Below, in pieces: positions 9,764 to 18,858 of a stretch of 64,000 bases of DNA; the first letter of the stretch is position 1, and each line of letters begins with the position of its first letter. This DNA is from Wenzhouxiangella sp. XN79A (GTDB lineage: Bacteria; Pseudomonadota; Gammaproteobacteria; Xanthomonadales; Wenzhouxiangellaceae). The notes under the pieces are model-generated. The model was not told the DNA's origin, made no database searches, and worked only from the letters and a program-made list of their open reading frames with translations. The position numbers and the translations under genes are program-made. The stretch covers positions 70,732-134,731 of the forward strand of contig NZ_JAAWWS010000156.1 in NCBI RefSeq assembly GCF_012272825.1, given 5' to 3'.

Positions 9764-9781
9764 GGCCCCGCCCCCGGGGCC
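9764..9781 (-). terminator. Hairpin between gorA and the protease gene
   Basis: A 7-bp stem (GGCCCCG / CGGGGCC) with a CCCC loop, 18 bases after the gorA stop. It lacks a T-tract, so intrinsic termination is uncertain. Its position suggests gorA and the protease are separate transcripts. Confidence 0.3.
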
Positions 9782-9798
9782 ATGAAACGAACACGAAC

Positions 9799-11163
9799 TC
9801 ACTGGCCGGTGTCGACCGGCACGCGCATCGTGACCAGCTCCTCGGCGCTGGTCGGATGAATGCCAATGGTGCGATCAAAATCGGCCTTGGTCAAACCCGC
9901 CCGCACCGCCACCGCGAAGCCCTGGACGATTTCGCCGGCATCGGGGCCGACCACGTGCAGGCCGACCACCCGATCGCTGGCGTCTTCGACCAGGATCTTC
10001 ATCAGCGCCTTCTCCTGGCGCCCGGCCAGGGTGTAGCGCATCGGCGTGAACTCCGAACGATAGACCCGCAGCGGATCGAAGCGTTCCCGCGCCTCGTGTT
10101 CGGCGAAGCCGACGCTGGCTGCCGGCGGCTGGCTGAACACCGCCGAGGGCACGTGCTCGTGGTCGGCCTGGCGCGGCATCTCGCCGAACTGCGTATCGGC
10201 GAAGGCATGGCCCTCGGCCAGCGCCACCGGGGTCAGCTGGACGCGGTCGGTCACGTCGCCGACGGCGAAGATGCTGTCGACCGAAGACCGGCTGTCGCCG
10301 TCGACCTGCACGTGCCCGTTCCAGCCGAGCTCCACGCCGGCATCCTCGAGGCCCAGGTCGCCGACGTAGGGCGAACGTCCGGTCGCGAAGAACACCTGGT
10401 CATAGGTGCCGGTCGTATCATCCGTGTAGGTCACCTCGATCCGCCCGTCGTCGGCTCGCTCCAGCCGCGCCGGGCAGACTTCGGTGCGGATGTCCACGCC
10501 GCGCTGGCGCATGCCCGCATCGACCACCCGTCGGATGTCGTCGTCGAAGCCGCGCAGGATGCGATCGCCGCGATAGGCCACGGTCACCTTCGTGCCCAGG
10601 CCGTTGAAGATGCCGGCGAACTCGACCGCGATGTAGCCACCGCCGACGATCAGCAGGTCCTTCGGCTGCTCCGGCAGGTCGAACGCGTCGTCGGACACGA
10701 TGCCGAGCTCGGCCCCGGGGATATCGAGCCGGGTCGGCCGACCGCCGACCGCGACCAGGATCGTCTCGGCCGTGAAACGGCGCTCGCCGACCTGCACGGT
10801 ATGCGCATCGACGACCCGCCCGCGGCCTTCATGAACCGTCACGCCAGCGGCTTCGAGCATCCGCCCGTACACACCTTCGAGCCGGGTGATCTCCCTTTCC
10901 TTGGCCTCGACCAGCGCATTCCAGTCGAAGCGCGTCTCGCCGACGGTCCAGCCGTAGCCGGCGGCGTCTTCGAAGGCCTCGGAGAACTGGCTGGCGAACA
11001 CCATCAGCTTCTTCGGCACGCAGCCACGGATCACGCAGGTGCCGCCGAGGCGCGATTCCTCGCACAGGCCGACCCGCGCGCCGTGGCCGGCCGAGATGCG
11101 CGCGGCGCGCACGCCGCCGGAGCCGCCGCCGATGACGAAGAGATCGTAGTCGTATGAATGCAT
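9799..11163 (-). CDS. gorA: Glutathione-disulfide reductase
   Basis: 454 residues, class I FAD/NAD(P)-linked disulfide oxidoreductase. The FAD dinucleotide fold is at the N-terminus (LFVIGGGSGGVRAAR). The redox disulfide is C43-C48 in GTCVIRGCVPKK. A second nucleotide fold (LIVGGGYIAVEFAGI) is followed by an Arg-containing stretch (YRGDRILRGF) typical of NADPH use. The FAD motif is FAVGDVTDR, and the C-terminal catalytic dyad is H436/E441 in GIHPTSAEE. It regenerates reduced glutathione in the cytoplasm. The HPTSAEE ending and the spacing of the cysteines fit GorA better than dihydrolipoamide dehydrogenase or mercuric reductase. It is divergent from the DUF3293 gene. Confidence 0.94.
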   Translation of the reverse strand: MHSYDYDLFVIGGGSGGVRAARISAGHGARVGLCEESRLGGTCVIRGCVPKKLMVFASQFSEAFEDAAGYGWTVGETRFDWNALVEAKEREITRLEGVYGRMLEAAGVTVHEGRGRVVDAHTVQVGERRFTAETILVAVGGRPTRLDIPGAELGIVSDDAFDLPEQPKDLLIVGGGYIAVEFAGIFNGLGTKVTVAYRGDRILRGFDDDIRRVVDAGMRQRGVDIRTEVCPARLERADDGRIEVTYTDDTTGTYDQVFFATGRSPYVGDLGLEDAGVELGWNGHVQVDGDSRSSVDSIFAVGDVTDRVQLTPVALAEGHAFADTQFGEMPRQADHEHVPSAVFSQPPAASVGFAEHEARERFDPLRVYRSEFTPMRYTLAGRQEKALMKILVEDASDRVVGLHVVGPDAGEIVQGFAVAVRAGLTKADFDRTIGIHPTSAEELVTMRVPVDTGQ

Positions 11164-11315
11164 CGATGAATTCCGGACGTCTGGGGAAGGTAGAATCGAG
11201 CGCGTTGGATCCGGCGCTGGAACGTGAACATCAAACAGGGACCGTCCGAACGGCCCGTTTCTTGCCGCGCCGGATGATACCGCACCGCCCGCGAAGCCTG
11301 ACCGGAGAACCCTCG

Positions 11316-11765
11316 ATGTCCGCTGCCCCGCTGCCCAGCTCGCTGCTCGACGCGTTCCGCGCGACGATCTACCGGGTGCGCCTGAACAGCGGCGGCGAGG
11401 TCGATCTGCACATCGATCAGCCGGCCGGCTGGCCGGACGAAGTCGCCGGATCGATCCGACGCTGGATGATCCTGACCGCCGACAACCCGGCCGCCGAGCA
11501 GCGCGACGAGGTCGCCAACCGCAGCGCCCGCGCCGAACTCGACGCCGCGCTGGCCGAGGCCCGGCTGCCGGTCCGCGGCATCACCCGCCACATCGACCCG
11601 GACGGTCGCTGGCCGGAAGAGCGCGGCCGGCTGATCGAGCTGCTGCGCTTCGACGACGGGCTGGCCCTGGCCCGGCGCTTCGGCCAGGCCGCCGTGGTCT
11701 GCGGCGAAGGCAACGGTCCGGCCCGGCTGGTCACGGTCTGTCGCGACGACCGGGCCTGCCGATGA
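11316..11765 (+). CDS. DUF3293 domain protein
   Basis: 149 residues. The start is ATG 11316, because a GGAGA Shine-Dalgarno lies 7 bases upstream and the longer frame back to 11154 lacks protein character. It shows the DUF3293 pattern: YRVRLNSGGEVDLHI near the start, MILTADNPAA (about 51-60), a WPEERGRLIELL segment and the ending ALARRFGQAAVV. The function of this domain is unknown. Its end overlaps the ccmA start by 4 bases (ATGA), so it is co-translated with the cytochrome c maturation operon. Whether it contributes to that pathway is not known. Confidence 0.8.
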   Translation: MSAAPLPSSLLDAFRATIYRVRLNSGGEVDLHIDQPAGWPDEVAGSIRRWMILTADNPAAEQRDEVANRSARAELDAALAEARLPVRGITRHIDPDGRWPEERGRLIELLRFDDGLALARRFGQAAVVCGEGNGPARLVTVCRDDRACR

Positions 11766-12355
11766 GCGAACTGCTGGCCGCCGATGCCCTGGTCTTCGAG
11801 CGCGCCGGCGAAGCGGTGTTCGAGCCGGTCTCGCTGGTCGTGTCGACCGGTGACGTCCTGGCCCTGACCGGCCGCAACGGCGCCGGCAAGACCACCCTGC
11901 TGCGCGCACTGGCCGGCATTCTCCGACCGGCCGCGGGCACCCGCACCGCACACGCCGACTGCGCGTTCCTCGGCCACCTGCCGGCGGTCAAGCACGACCT
12001 GAGCTGCCGCGAGAACCTGGCCTTCGAGCGCGGCCTGGGCCCGGCCGGGCTGACCGAGGCCGAGGCGCTGGCGCGGGTCGGCCTGGCCGGCCTCGGCCGG
12101 CGTCCGGCCCGCGCACTGTCGGCCGGTCAGCGCCGCCGGCTGGGCCTGGCCCGGCTGCTGGTCCGGCGCACCCCGCTGTGGCTGCTCGACGAACCCTACG
12201 CCAGCCTCGACGATGACGGCTGCGCGATCGTCGATGCGCTGATTGCCGGCCAGGTCGATGCCGGCGGCGCAGTGGTCCTGGCCACCCACCAGCGCTTTCC
12301 CGACCACCCGGCGCTGCGCCGGCTGGCCGTGGTCGCCGCCGAGGCCGCGGCGTGA
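11762..12355 (+). CDS. ccmA: Haem exporter ATP-binding protein CcmA
   Basis: 197 residues, an ABC ATPase. Walker A is GRNGAGKT (residues 37-44), the ABC signature is LSAGQRRR and Walker B is LWLLDEP. With CcmB, C and D it forms the complex that releases holo-CcmE from CcmC during cytochrome c maturation. Overlaps of 4 bases with both the upstream DUF3293 gene and ccmB indicate tight translational coupling. Confidence 0.96.
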   Translation: MSELLAADALVFERAGEAVFEPVSLVVSTGDVLALTGRNGAGKTTLLRALAGILRPAAGTRTAHADCAFLGHLPAVKHDLSCRENLAFERGLGPAGLTEAEALARVGLAGLGRRPARALSAGQRRRLGLARLLVRRTPLWLLDEPYASLDDDGCAIVDALIAGQVDAGGAVVLATHQRFPDHPALRRLAVVAAEAAA

Positions 12356-13026
12356 GCGGCTGGACCGAGGCCCGCGCGCTGCTGGCGCGCGACCTGCAGC
12401 TGGCCTTTCGCCGGCTGGGCCAGACGCTGCTGCCGCTGTTCTTCCTGTTCGCCGTGGTCGTGCTGATCCCGCTCGGCGTCGGCCCCGGCCCGGACCTGCT
12501 GGCGCGGCTGTCGGGCGGCATGCTGTGGGTCGCGGCCCTGCTGGCCAGCCTGCTGGCGCTGGAGCACCTGTTCCGGCCCGATCTCGACGACGGCTCGCTG
12601 GAACAGTGGTTCGTCGGCCGCCGCGAAGGCTACCTGGCCGTCTATGTCCGTCTGCTGGCCTACTGGCTGGTCACCGGGCTTCCGATCGTGCTGTTCTCGC
12701 CGCTGGCCGCGATGATGCTGAACCTGCCGACCCAGGCCCTGGGCACGCTGGTGCTTTCGCTGCTGATCGGCACCCCGGCGCTGACCCTGGTCGGCGGCCT
12801 GGCCGCGGCGCTGACGCTGACCACGCGCGGGGCCGGCGCGCTGCTGGCCATCCTGGTGTTTCCGCTGGTCGTGCCGCTGATGATCTTCGCCGCCGGTGCG
12901 GTCGGCCTGGCCGCCGACGGCTTCAGTCCGGCCGCTCACCTGGGTTTGCTGGCTGCCTTTACAATACTGTGTCTGACCCTGGCGCCGATCGGCATCCGCG
13001 CCGCGCTGAAGACGAATCTCGAATGA
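12352..13026 (+). CDS. ccmB: Haem exporter membrane subunit CcmB
   Basis: 224 residues, almost all hydrophobic, with about six membrane helices (for example LLPLFFLFAVVVLIPLGV and MLWVAALLASLLALEHLF). It starts with GTG (12352) overlapping the ccmA stop. The segments DDGSLEQWF and GTPALTLVGGLAAALTL match the CcmB family. It is the permease partner of CcmA in the inner membrane. Confidence 0.95.
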   Translation: MSGWTEARALLARDLQLAFRRLGQTLLPLFFLFAVVVLIPLGVGPGPDLLARLSGGMLWVAALLASLLALEHLFRPDLDDGSLEQWFVGRREGYLAVYVRLLAYWLVTGLPIVLFSPLAAMMLNLPTQALGTLVLSLLIGTPALTLVGGLAAALTLTTRGAGALLAILVFPLVVPLMIFAAGAVGLAADGFSPAAHLGLLAAFTILCLTLAPIGIRAALKTNLE

Positions 13027-13799
13027 TCTGGTCCACCCTCAAGCTCTGGTTCCACAAGCTCGGCTCGCCGCCCATCTTCAGCGTGTTCGCGCGCCGCGTC
13101 GCGCCCTGGTTGTGGGCCGCGTTCTTCGCCTGCACCCTGTACGGGGTGTACCTGGCGCTGTACGTCGCACCACCCGACTACCAGCAGAGCGATTCGGCCC
13201 GCATCCTGTACATCCACGTGCCGGCCGCCTGGCAGGCCATGCTGGCCTACGTGATCATGGCCGTGCTGGCCGCGATCGCGCTGATCTGGCGGATCCGCAC
13301 CGCCGAGATCATGGCCATGGCCGCCGCCCCGATCGGCGCGGCGCTGACCCTGATCTGCCTGGTCACCGGCTCGCTGTGGGGCAAGCCGATGTGGGGCACC
13401 TGGTGGGAATGGGACGCGCGGCTGACCTCGATGCTGGTGCTGCTGTTCATCTACGTCGGCATCATGGCCCTGTATGCCGCCTACGACGACCCGCGCAAGG
13501 GCGCGCGTGTGGCCTCGGTGCTGGTCATCGCCGGGCTGGTCAACCTGCCGATCATCCACTTCTCGGTCGAGTGGTGGACCACGCTGCACCAGGGCCAGAC
13601 GATCCGGATCTTCGGCGAGTCGAAGATGGACCCGTCGATGATCCCGCCGCTGATCTGGACCACGCTGGGCACCAAGTTCCTGTTCGGCGCCGCGCTGCTC
13701 GACCGCGCCCGCAACCTGCTGCTGGCCCAGGACCAGCACAAGGCCTGGGTCAGGCGCGAACTGGCCCCGGCGCTCGACGACAGGAAACAGCCGGCATGA
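13023..13799 (+). CDS. ccmC: Haem-handling protein CcmC
   Basis: 258 residues with six membrane helices and the periplasmic tryptophan-rich haem-binding motif WGTWWEWDARLTS. The conserved histidines lie in YIHVPAAW and in IIHFSVEWW. CcmC delivers haem to the His of apo-CcmE. The start ATG 13023 overlaps the ccmB stop. It has about 50 bases before ccmD. Confidence 0.96.
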   Translation: MIWSTLKLWFHKLGSPPIFSVFARRVAPWLWAAFFACTLYGVYLALYVAPPDYQQSDSARILYIHVPAAWQAMLAYVIMAVLAAIALIWRIRTAEIMAMAAAPIGAALTLICLVTGSLWGKPMWGTWWEWDARLTSMLVLLFIYVGIMALYAAYDDPRKGARVASVLVIAGLVNLPIIHFSVEWWTTLHQGQTIRIFGESKMDPSMIPPLIWTTLGTKFLFGAALLDRARNLLLAQDQHKAWVRRELAPALDDRKQPA

Positions 13800-13848
13800 A
13801 CCGCGCCCGTCCGAGCGCAGCAACAATCGATTTCGAGGTGGATTTCCG

Positions 13849-14031
13849 ATGATCCCCGAGCTGAACTATGCGCCGTTCGTCTGGTCCAGTTATGGAGTGT
13901 TCGCGGCCGTATGCGCGTGGCAGTTCCTGGCCCCGCTGATCCGCCGCCGGCGCCTGACCCGCCAGATCCGGGAACAGCTCGAAGAAGAACGCGCCGCGGC
14001 GGCCGTCGGTCGCCCCGCGCCCCGGTCATAA
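13849..14031 (+). CDS. ccmD: Haem exporter accessory protein CcmD
   Basis: 60 residues, one membrane helix (VWSSYGVFAAVCAWQFL) followed by a basic segment (IRRRRLTRQIREQLEEER), the usual CcmD layout. CcmD is needed for holo-CcmE release by CcmABC. It lies between ccmC and ccmE, 13 bases before the latter, with an AAGGAGG Shine-Dalgarno for ccmE in between. Confidence 0.9.
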   Translation: MIPELNYAPFVWSSYGVFAAVCAWQFLAPLIRRRRLTRQIREQLEEERAAAAVGRPAPRS

Positions 14032-14044
14032 GGAGGCTTCGTCC

Positions 14045-14515
14045 ATGACCCGCACCCGCAAGCGCCGCATGATGATCGTGCTGCTGATCCTCACCGGCAT
14101 GTCGGTGGCCACGGCCGTGGCCATCACCGCGATGCAGAGCAACGTGATGTTCTTCGTCAGCCCGACCAACGTGGCCGAGCAGGAACTGGCCCCCGACCGC
14201 AAGTTCCGGCTCGGCGGCCTGGTCGCCGACGGCACCGTCGTCCAGTCCGGCGACAGCCTGGACGTGCAGTTCGACGTCACCGACGGCAACCACAACGTGA
14301 CCGTCGTCTATACCGGCATCCTGCCCGACCTGTTCCGCGAGGGCCAGGGCGTGATCGCCCACGGCTACCTTCGCAACGGCCGCTTCGAGGCCTACGAAGT
14401 GCTGGCCCGGCACGATGAGACCTACATGCCGCCGGAAGTCCAGCGCGCGCTGGAAGAAGCCGGCCACCCGGCCGCCGGCGGCGAAAGCAAGCCAGCCTAC
14501 GGAGCCGACGCATGA
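14045..14515 (+). CDS. ccmE: Periplasmic haem chaperone CcmE
   Basis: 156 residues. An N-terminal membrane anchor (about residues 9-28) precedes the OB-fold. The covalent haem-binding His is H123 in LARHDETYMPP, with the conserved Tyr four residues on (Y127). The segment VVYTGILPDLFREGQGVI is typical. It carries haem from CcmC to CcmF/H. It overlaps ccmF by 4 bases. Confidence 0.96.
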   Translation: MTRTRKRRMMIVLLILTGMSVATAVAITAMQSNVMFFVSPTNVAEQELAPDRKFRLGGLVADGTVVQSGDSLDVQFDVTDGNHNVTVVYTGILPDLFREGQGVIAHGYLRNGRFEAYEVLARHDETYMPPEVQRALEEAGHPAAGGESKPAYGADA

Positions 14516-16497
14516 GCGGCCTGCCGCACGGCCTGCTCGGCGAACTCGGCCAGGTGGCGATGATCACCTCGCTGGCGATCGCCTTCCTGCTCGCCACGCT
14601 GCCGCTGATCGGCGCCTGGCGCAACGATTCGAAGCTGATGGCGCTGGCGCCGTCGCTGACCCTCGGCCTGTTCGTGTTCGTCACGCTGGCCTTCGGCATC
14701 CTGGTCACGGCCTTCGTCATCAACGACTTCACGATCGCCTACGTCGCCACCAACTCCAACCTGCTGCTGCCGGTGTACTACCGCGTGACCGCCGTCTGGG
14801 GCGGGCACGAAGGCTCGCTGCTGCTGTGGGTGATGATGCTGGCCGGCTGGATGATCGCCGTGGTGATGTTCTCGCGCTCGCTGTCGCGGCCGTTCCTGGC
14901 CCGCGTACTGGCCGTGATGAGCTGGATCGTGATCGGCTTCCTGCTGTTCACGATCCTGACCTCCAACCCGTTCCAGCGCCTGCTGCCCACGCCGCCCGAC
15001 GGCGCCGATCTGAACCCGCTGCTGCAGGACCCGGGCATGATCTTCCACCCGCCGCTGCTCTACATGGGCTACGTCGGCTTCGCGGTGGCCTTCGCCTTTG
15101 CCATCGCCGGCCTGCTCGGCGGTCGGGTCGAGCGCGACTGGGTGCGCTGGATGCGGCCGTGGACGCTGGCGGCCTGGTCGTTCCTGACCGGCGGCATCGC
15201 ACTGGGTTCGTGGTGGGCCTACTACGAGCTGGGCTGGGGCGGCTGGTGGTTCTGGGATCCGGTCGAGAACGCCTCGTTCATGCCGTGGCTGGTCGGCACC
15301 GCGCTGATCCACTCGCAGCTGGTCACGGAAAAGCGCAACGCCTTCCCGGCCTGGACCGTGCTGCTGGCCATTGCCGCCTTCTCGCTGTCGCTGCTGGGGA
15401 CCTTCCTGGTCCGCTCCGGCGTGCTGACCTCGGTCCATGCCTTCGCCAACGATCCCGAACGCGGCCTGTTCATCCTGGCCTTCCTCGGCATCGTCACCGG
15501 CGGCGCCCTGCTGCTGTTCCTGCTGCGCGCGCCGAAGCTGGCCCACGGCGAGGGCTTCGACTGGTTCTCGCGCGAATCCCTGCTGCTGTCGAACAACCTG
15601 CTGCTGGTGGTCTCGGCGGCGATGGTACTGATCGGCACGCTGTACCCGATCCTGGTCGACTTCATGGGCTGGGGCCAGGTCTCGGTCGGCCCGCCCTACT
15701 TCGGCGCCATGTTCATTCTGCTGATGACGCCGCTGGTGCTGCTGCTGCCGTTCGGCCCGATGAGCCGCTGGAAGCAGGACCGCTGGGCCCGGGCCGCCAG
15801 GCCGCTGCTGATTCCGGCCGTCGTCGCCGTGGTCGCCGGCACCGTCCTCGCCTGGCTGCTCGATGCCTTCACGCTGCGCGCCGTGACCGGCTGGATCGGC
15901 GGGCTGTGGCTGATCTTCGGCGCGCTGGCCTTCGTCGCCCGCGCCCTGAAGTCCTCGTCGGGCTTCCTGCGCGGCCACTGGGGCATGACCGCAGCCCACC
16001 TCGGCGTCGGCGTGTTCGTCATCGGGGTCGCCATGGTCGAATCAGCCACCTCCGAGCGCGACTTCGCGTTCACGCCGGGCCAGACCATCGAAACCGCCGG
16101 CCTGGCCTTCCGCCTCGACGAGGTGGTCACCGTCAAGGGCCCGAACTGGGCCGCCGAGGAAGCCCGCTTCACGGTGCTGAAGAACGGCGAACCGGTCACC
16201 ACCATGGCCCCGCAGAAGCGCCGCTATTACCGCTCCGGCCAGGTCATGACCCAGGTCGCGCTCAAGCCCGGCCCGTTCCGCGACCTGTACATCGCCATGG
16301 GCCAGCCGCTGGACAACGGCGCCTGGTCGATCCGCGTCCACGTCAAGCCCTTCATCCGCTGGATCTGGGGCGGCGCGGTGCTGATGCTGATCGGCGGCCT
16401 GCTGGCCGCGACCGATCCGCGCTACCGCCGGCTGGCCGCGCACGCGGCGAACAAGGCCGAGCGCGAACGGCTGCAGGGCGAGGTCGCGCCGGCGTGA
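14512..16497 (+). CDS. ccmF: Cytochrome c haem lyase subunit CcmF
   Basis: 661 residues, a large polytopic membrane protein of normal CcmF length. The periplasmic WWD motif is in ELGWGGWWFWDPVENASF. Further family segments are VWGGHEGSLLLWV and the C-terminal periplasmic domain ending in WIWGGAVLMLIGGLLA. CcmF attaches haem to CXXCH of apocytochromes with CcmH and CcmI. Its TGA overlaps the GTG of ccmG. Confidence 0.97.
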   Translation: MSGLPHGLLGELGQVAMITSLAIAFLLATLPLIGAWRNDSKLMALAPSLTLGLFVFVTLAFGILVTAFVINDFTIAYVATNSNLLLPVYYRVTAVWGGHEGSLLLWVMMLAGWMIAVVMFSRSLSRPFLARVLAVMSWIVIGFLLFTILTSNPFQRLLPTPPDGADLNPLLQDPGMIFHPPLLYMGYVGFAVAFAFAIAGLLGGRVERDWVRWMRPWTLAAWSFLTGGIALGSWWAYYELGWGGWWFWDPVENASFMPWLVGTALIHSQLVTEKRNAFPAWTVLLAIAAFSLSLLGTFLVRSGVLTSVHAFANDPERGLFILAFLGIVTGGALLLFLLRAPKLAHGEGFDWFSRESLLLSNNLLLVVSAAMVLIGTLYPILVDFMGWGQVSVGPPYFGAMFILLMTPLVLLLPFGPMSRWKQDRWARAARPLLIPAVVAVVAGTVLAWLLDAFTLRAVTGWIGGLWLIFGALAFVARALKSSSGFLRGHWGMTAAHLGVGVFVIGVAMVESATSERDFAFTPGQTIETAGLAFRLDEVVTVKGPNWAAEEARFTVLKNGEPVTTMAPQKRRYYRSGQVMTQVALKPGPFRDLYIAMGQPLDNGAWSIRVHVKPFIRWIWGGAVLMLIGGLLAATDPRYRRLAAHAANKAERERLQGEVAPA

Positions 16498-17081
16498 CGC
16501 GGCTGGTGGCCATTCCACTGCTGCTGTTCGGCGTGCTGCTGCTGTTGCTGTTCGCCGGGCTGAAGACCGCCGACCAGCGCCAGACCATACGCAGCCCGAT
16601 GATCGGCAAGCCGGTGCCGGCCTTCGAACTGCCGTCGCTGGCCGAGCCCGGGCGCATGATCACCAACGCCGACCTGGCCGGCGAGCCGTACCTGCTCAAC
16701 GTCTGGGGCAGCTGGTGCCCGGCCTGCCGGGTCGAGCACCCCTACATCGTCCGTCTCGGCGAAGAAGCGCCGGTGCCGCTGGTCGGCCTGAACTGGAAGG
16801 ACGAGCGCCGCGATGCGCTGCGCTGGCTCGAGCAGTTCGGCGACGGCTGGGACCTGCAGATCGTCGATTTCGAGGGCGTGCTGGCCATCGACCTGGGCGT
16901 CTACGGCGCGCCGGAGACCTTTCTGGTCGACCACAACGGCGTCATTCGCCACAAGCACATCGGCCCGATCGACCAGCCCGTGTTCGACGACCTGATGGAA
17001 CGCGCTGGCGGGCTGGCCGCCCTTGCCGACCAGGCCGCCGCCCCACAGACAGCGCAGGTAAGCGCGGGAGACACGCCATGA
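16494..17081 (+). CDS. ccmG: Thiol:disulfide interchange protein CcmG/DsbE
   Basis: 195 residues from GTG 16494, overlapping the ccmF stop. One N-terminal anchor (LLLFGVLLLLLFAGL) is followed by a thioredoxin fold with the active site WCPAC (C75, C78) and the cis-Pro segment GVYGAPETFLVD. It reduces the CXXCH disulfide of apocytochrome c, or of CcmH, in the periplasm. It overlaps ccmH by 4 bases. Confidence 0.96.
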   Translation: MTRLVAIPLLLFGVLLLLLFAGLKTADQRQTIRSPMIGKPVPAFELPSLAEPGRMITNADLAGEPYLLNVWGSWCPACRVEHPYIVRLGEEAPVPLVGLNWKDERRDALRWLEQFGDGWDLQIVDFEGVLAIDLGVYGAPETFLVDHNGVIRHKHIGPIDQPVFDDLMERAGGLAALADQAAAPQTAQVSAGDTP

Positions 17082-17542
17082 CCGTCCGGACCCTGGCCGC
17101 AACACTGCTGATCGTCATGGCCACCGCGGTCTCGGCACAGAGCATGCCCGAGGGCCAGAACACCAACCCGATCCAGCCGCTGGACTTCACCAGCGAGACC
17201 GAGCGCGAGCGCTACCACTCGCTGATCGGTGAACTGCGCTGCACGGTCTGCCAGAACCAGGCGCTGTCGAGCTCCGACGTGCCGCTGGCCGCCGACCTGC
17301 GCAACACCGTCTACCGCCTGATCCGCGACGGCCGCACCGACTTCGAGATCCGCCAGTTCATGCGCGAGCGCTACGGTGACTTCGTGCTGTACGACCCGCC
17401 CCTGGCCGGCCACACCCTGCTGCTGTGGGCCGGTCCGCCGCTGCTGCTGATCATCGGGGCCGTGCTGTCGGTCGTCATCGTGCGCAACCAGCGCCGCCGC
17501 ATGGCCGAGCGCGCCCCGGCCGAACCGCCCGCAGAGTCCTAG
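17078..17542 (+). CDS. ccmH: Cytochrome c maturation protein CcmH
   Basis: 154 residues: signal peptide (residues 1-20), then the redox motif LRCTVCQNQ (C55, C58), a helical domain ending in RYGDFVLYDPP, and a C-terminal membrane helix. It is the thioredox subunit of the haem lyase that handles apocytochrome cysteines. The size corresponds to the short CcmH/CycL form, with the TPR part encoded separately as ccmI. Confidence 0.95.
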   Translation: MTVRTLAATLLIVMATAVSAQSMPEGQNTNPIQPLDFTSETERERYHSLIGELRCTVCQNQALSSSDVPLAADLRNTVYRLIRDGRTDFEIRQFMRERYGDFVLYDPPLAGHTLLLWAGPPLLLIIGAVLSVVIVRNQRRRMAERAPAEPPAES

Positions 17543-17595
17543 CCGCGGCCGTCAAGCCGCCGCATGGTCCGCTCAACCCCGGAGAGTCCTGACCC

Positions 17596-18768
17596 GTGTT
17601 CCTGTTCCTGAGTGCGCTCGCCTGTCTTCTCGCCCTGATCTTCGCGCTGGTGCCGCTGTTCCGTTCGACCCCGGAAGCGCGCGCTGTCCAGCGCCGTCTC
17701 GACGCACTCGATGAACTGAGGGGCGACCTGCCCGACGACGAGTGGCAGCGCCGCCGCGAAGCACTGGAGGCGGAGCGGGCTCAGCACGTCGGCCCGTCAC
17801 GCCACGGCGTCACCGCGGTCTTCATCGCCGTGCTGCTGCCGGTGCTGGTCGTGCTGTTCTATCGGATTGCCGGCACGCCGGAGGCCATGGGGCCGACCGA
17901 CCCGCAGGCCAGCGAGATCCGCGGCGCGCTGGGCGAACTGGCCGCCACGGTCAACGACGATCCCGACAACGTCGAGGCCTGGACCCGCATGGGCATGATC
18001 TGGAAGACACTGCAGCAGTGGCCGGCCGCAGAAGGCGCGTGGCGCCGCGTGCTGTTCCTCGACGAGAACAGCGCCATGGCCCGCGTCGAACTGGCCGAGA
18101 CGCTGCTGTTCGCCTCCGGCCGGCCCGAGATGCCCGACGAGGCCCTGCTGCTGCTGACCGAGGCCGTGCTGCTCGACCCGAACAACCAGAAGGCGCTGTG
18201 GCTGTCCGGCATGGGTGCGTTCCAGCAGGGCCGCTTCGCCGACGCCGTGGCCGACTGGGAACGCCTCGATACCCTGCTGCCAGAAGGTAACGTCAAGGAC
18301 CAGGTCCGCCAGCAGATCGACCGCGCCCGCGCCGCACTGGCCAACGAAGCCCATAACGGCATGATGGCCCCGACCGACCCGGGCAGCGCCGAGCCGACAA
18401 CCGGGCCGGTGGCCGCCGAAGACGGCATCGAACTGACCGTCACCGTCGAACTCGCACCTGAAATCGCCGGCGCCGTCACCGGCAGCGAGACCGTGTTCGT
18501 CTTCGCCCGCGCCAGCAGTGGCCCGCCGCTCCCGCTGGCCATCGCGCGCTTCACCGCCGGCGACCTGCCCCGCACCGTCACCCTGACCGACGCCGACGCC
18601 ATGGCACCCAACATGACCCTGTCGACCTTCGACACCTGGGACGTCGTCGCCCGCATCAGCGCCAGCGGCAACGCCACCGCGTCGCCGGGTGATCTTCAAG
18701 GCGTGCGCGAGTCGGTGACCGTCGAGGACGGCGAGATCGCGGTACGGATCAACGAGCGGGTGGAGTAA
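17596..18768 (+). CDS. ccmI: Cytochrome c biogenesis TPR protein CcmI
   Basis: 390 residues from GTG 17596; GAGAG lies about 10 bases upstream. Two N-terminal membrane helices (residues 1-22 and about 75-95) flank a basic heptad-rich loop (RRLDALDELRGDLPDDEWQ). A periplasmic TPR domain follows (about 120-250), and a C-terminal beta domain runs from about 275. CcmI binds apocytochrome c C-termini and presents them to CcmF/H. It ends the ccm operon and is followed directly by the integron region, so the boundary of the accessory region lies at about 18770-18858. Confidence 0.93.
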   Translation: MFLFLSALACLLALIFALVPLFRSTPEARAVQRRLDALDELRGDLPDDEWQRRREALEAERAQHVGPSRHGVTAVFIAVLLPVLVVLFYRIAGTPEAMGPTDPQASEIRGALGELAATVNDDPDNVEAWTRMGMIWKTLQQWPAAEGAWRRVLFLDENSAMARVELAETLLFASGRPEMPDEALLLLTEAVLLDPNNQKALWLSGMGAFQQGRFADAVADWERLDTLLPEGNVKDQVRQQIDRARAALANEAHNGMMAPTDPGSAEPTTGPVAAEDGIELTVTVELAPEIAGAVTGSETVFVFARASSGPPLPLAIARFTAGDLPRTVTLTDADAMAPNMTLSTFDTWDVVARISASGNATASPGDLQGVRESVTVEDGEIAVRINERVE

Positions 18769-18858
18769 GGAGCCGAACGCATCGATCGACCGCGTGAACG
18801 GGCGAACTCGGATCCAATTGCATTAGAAAAGCGAAACCCTGTGCGAATCGGCAGCTCC

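Noticed and set aside
18769..18858. A fourth attC after the distal cassette gene
   Set aside because: No paired cores or internal palindromes resembling the other sites were seen.
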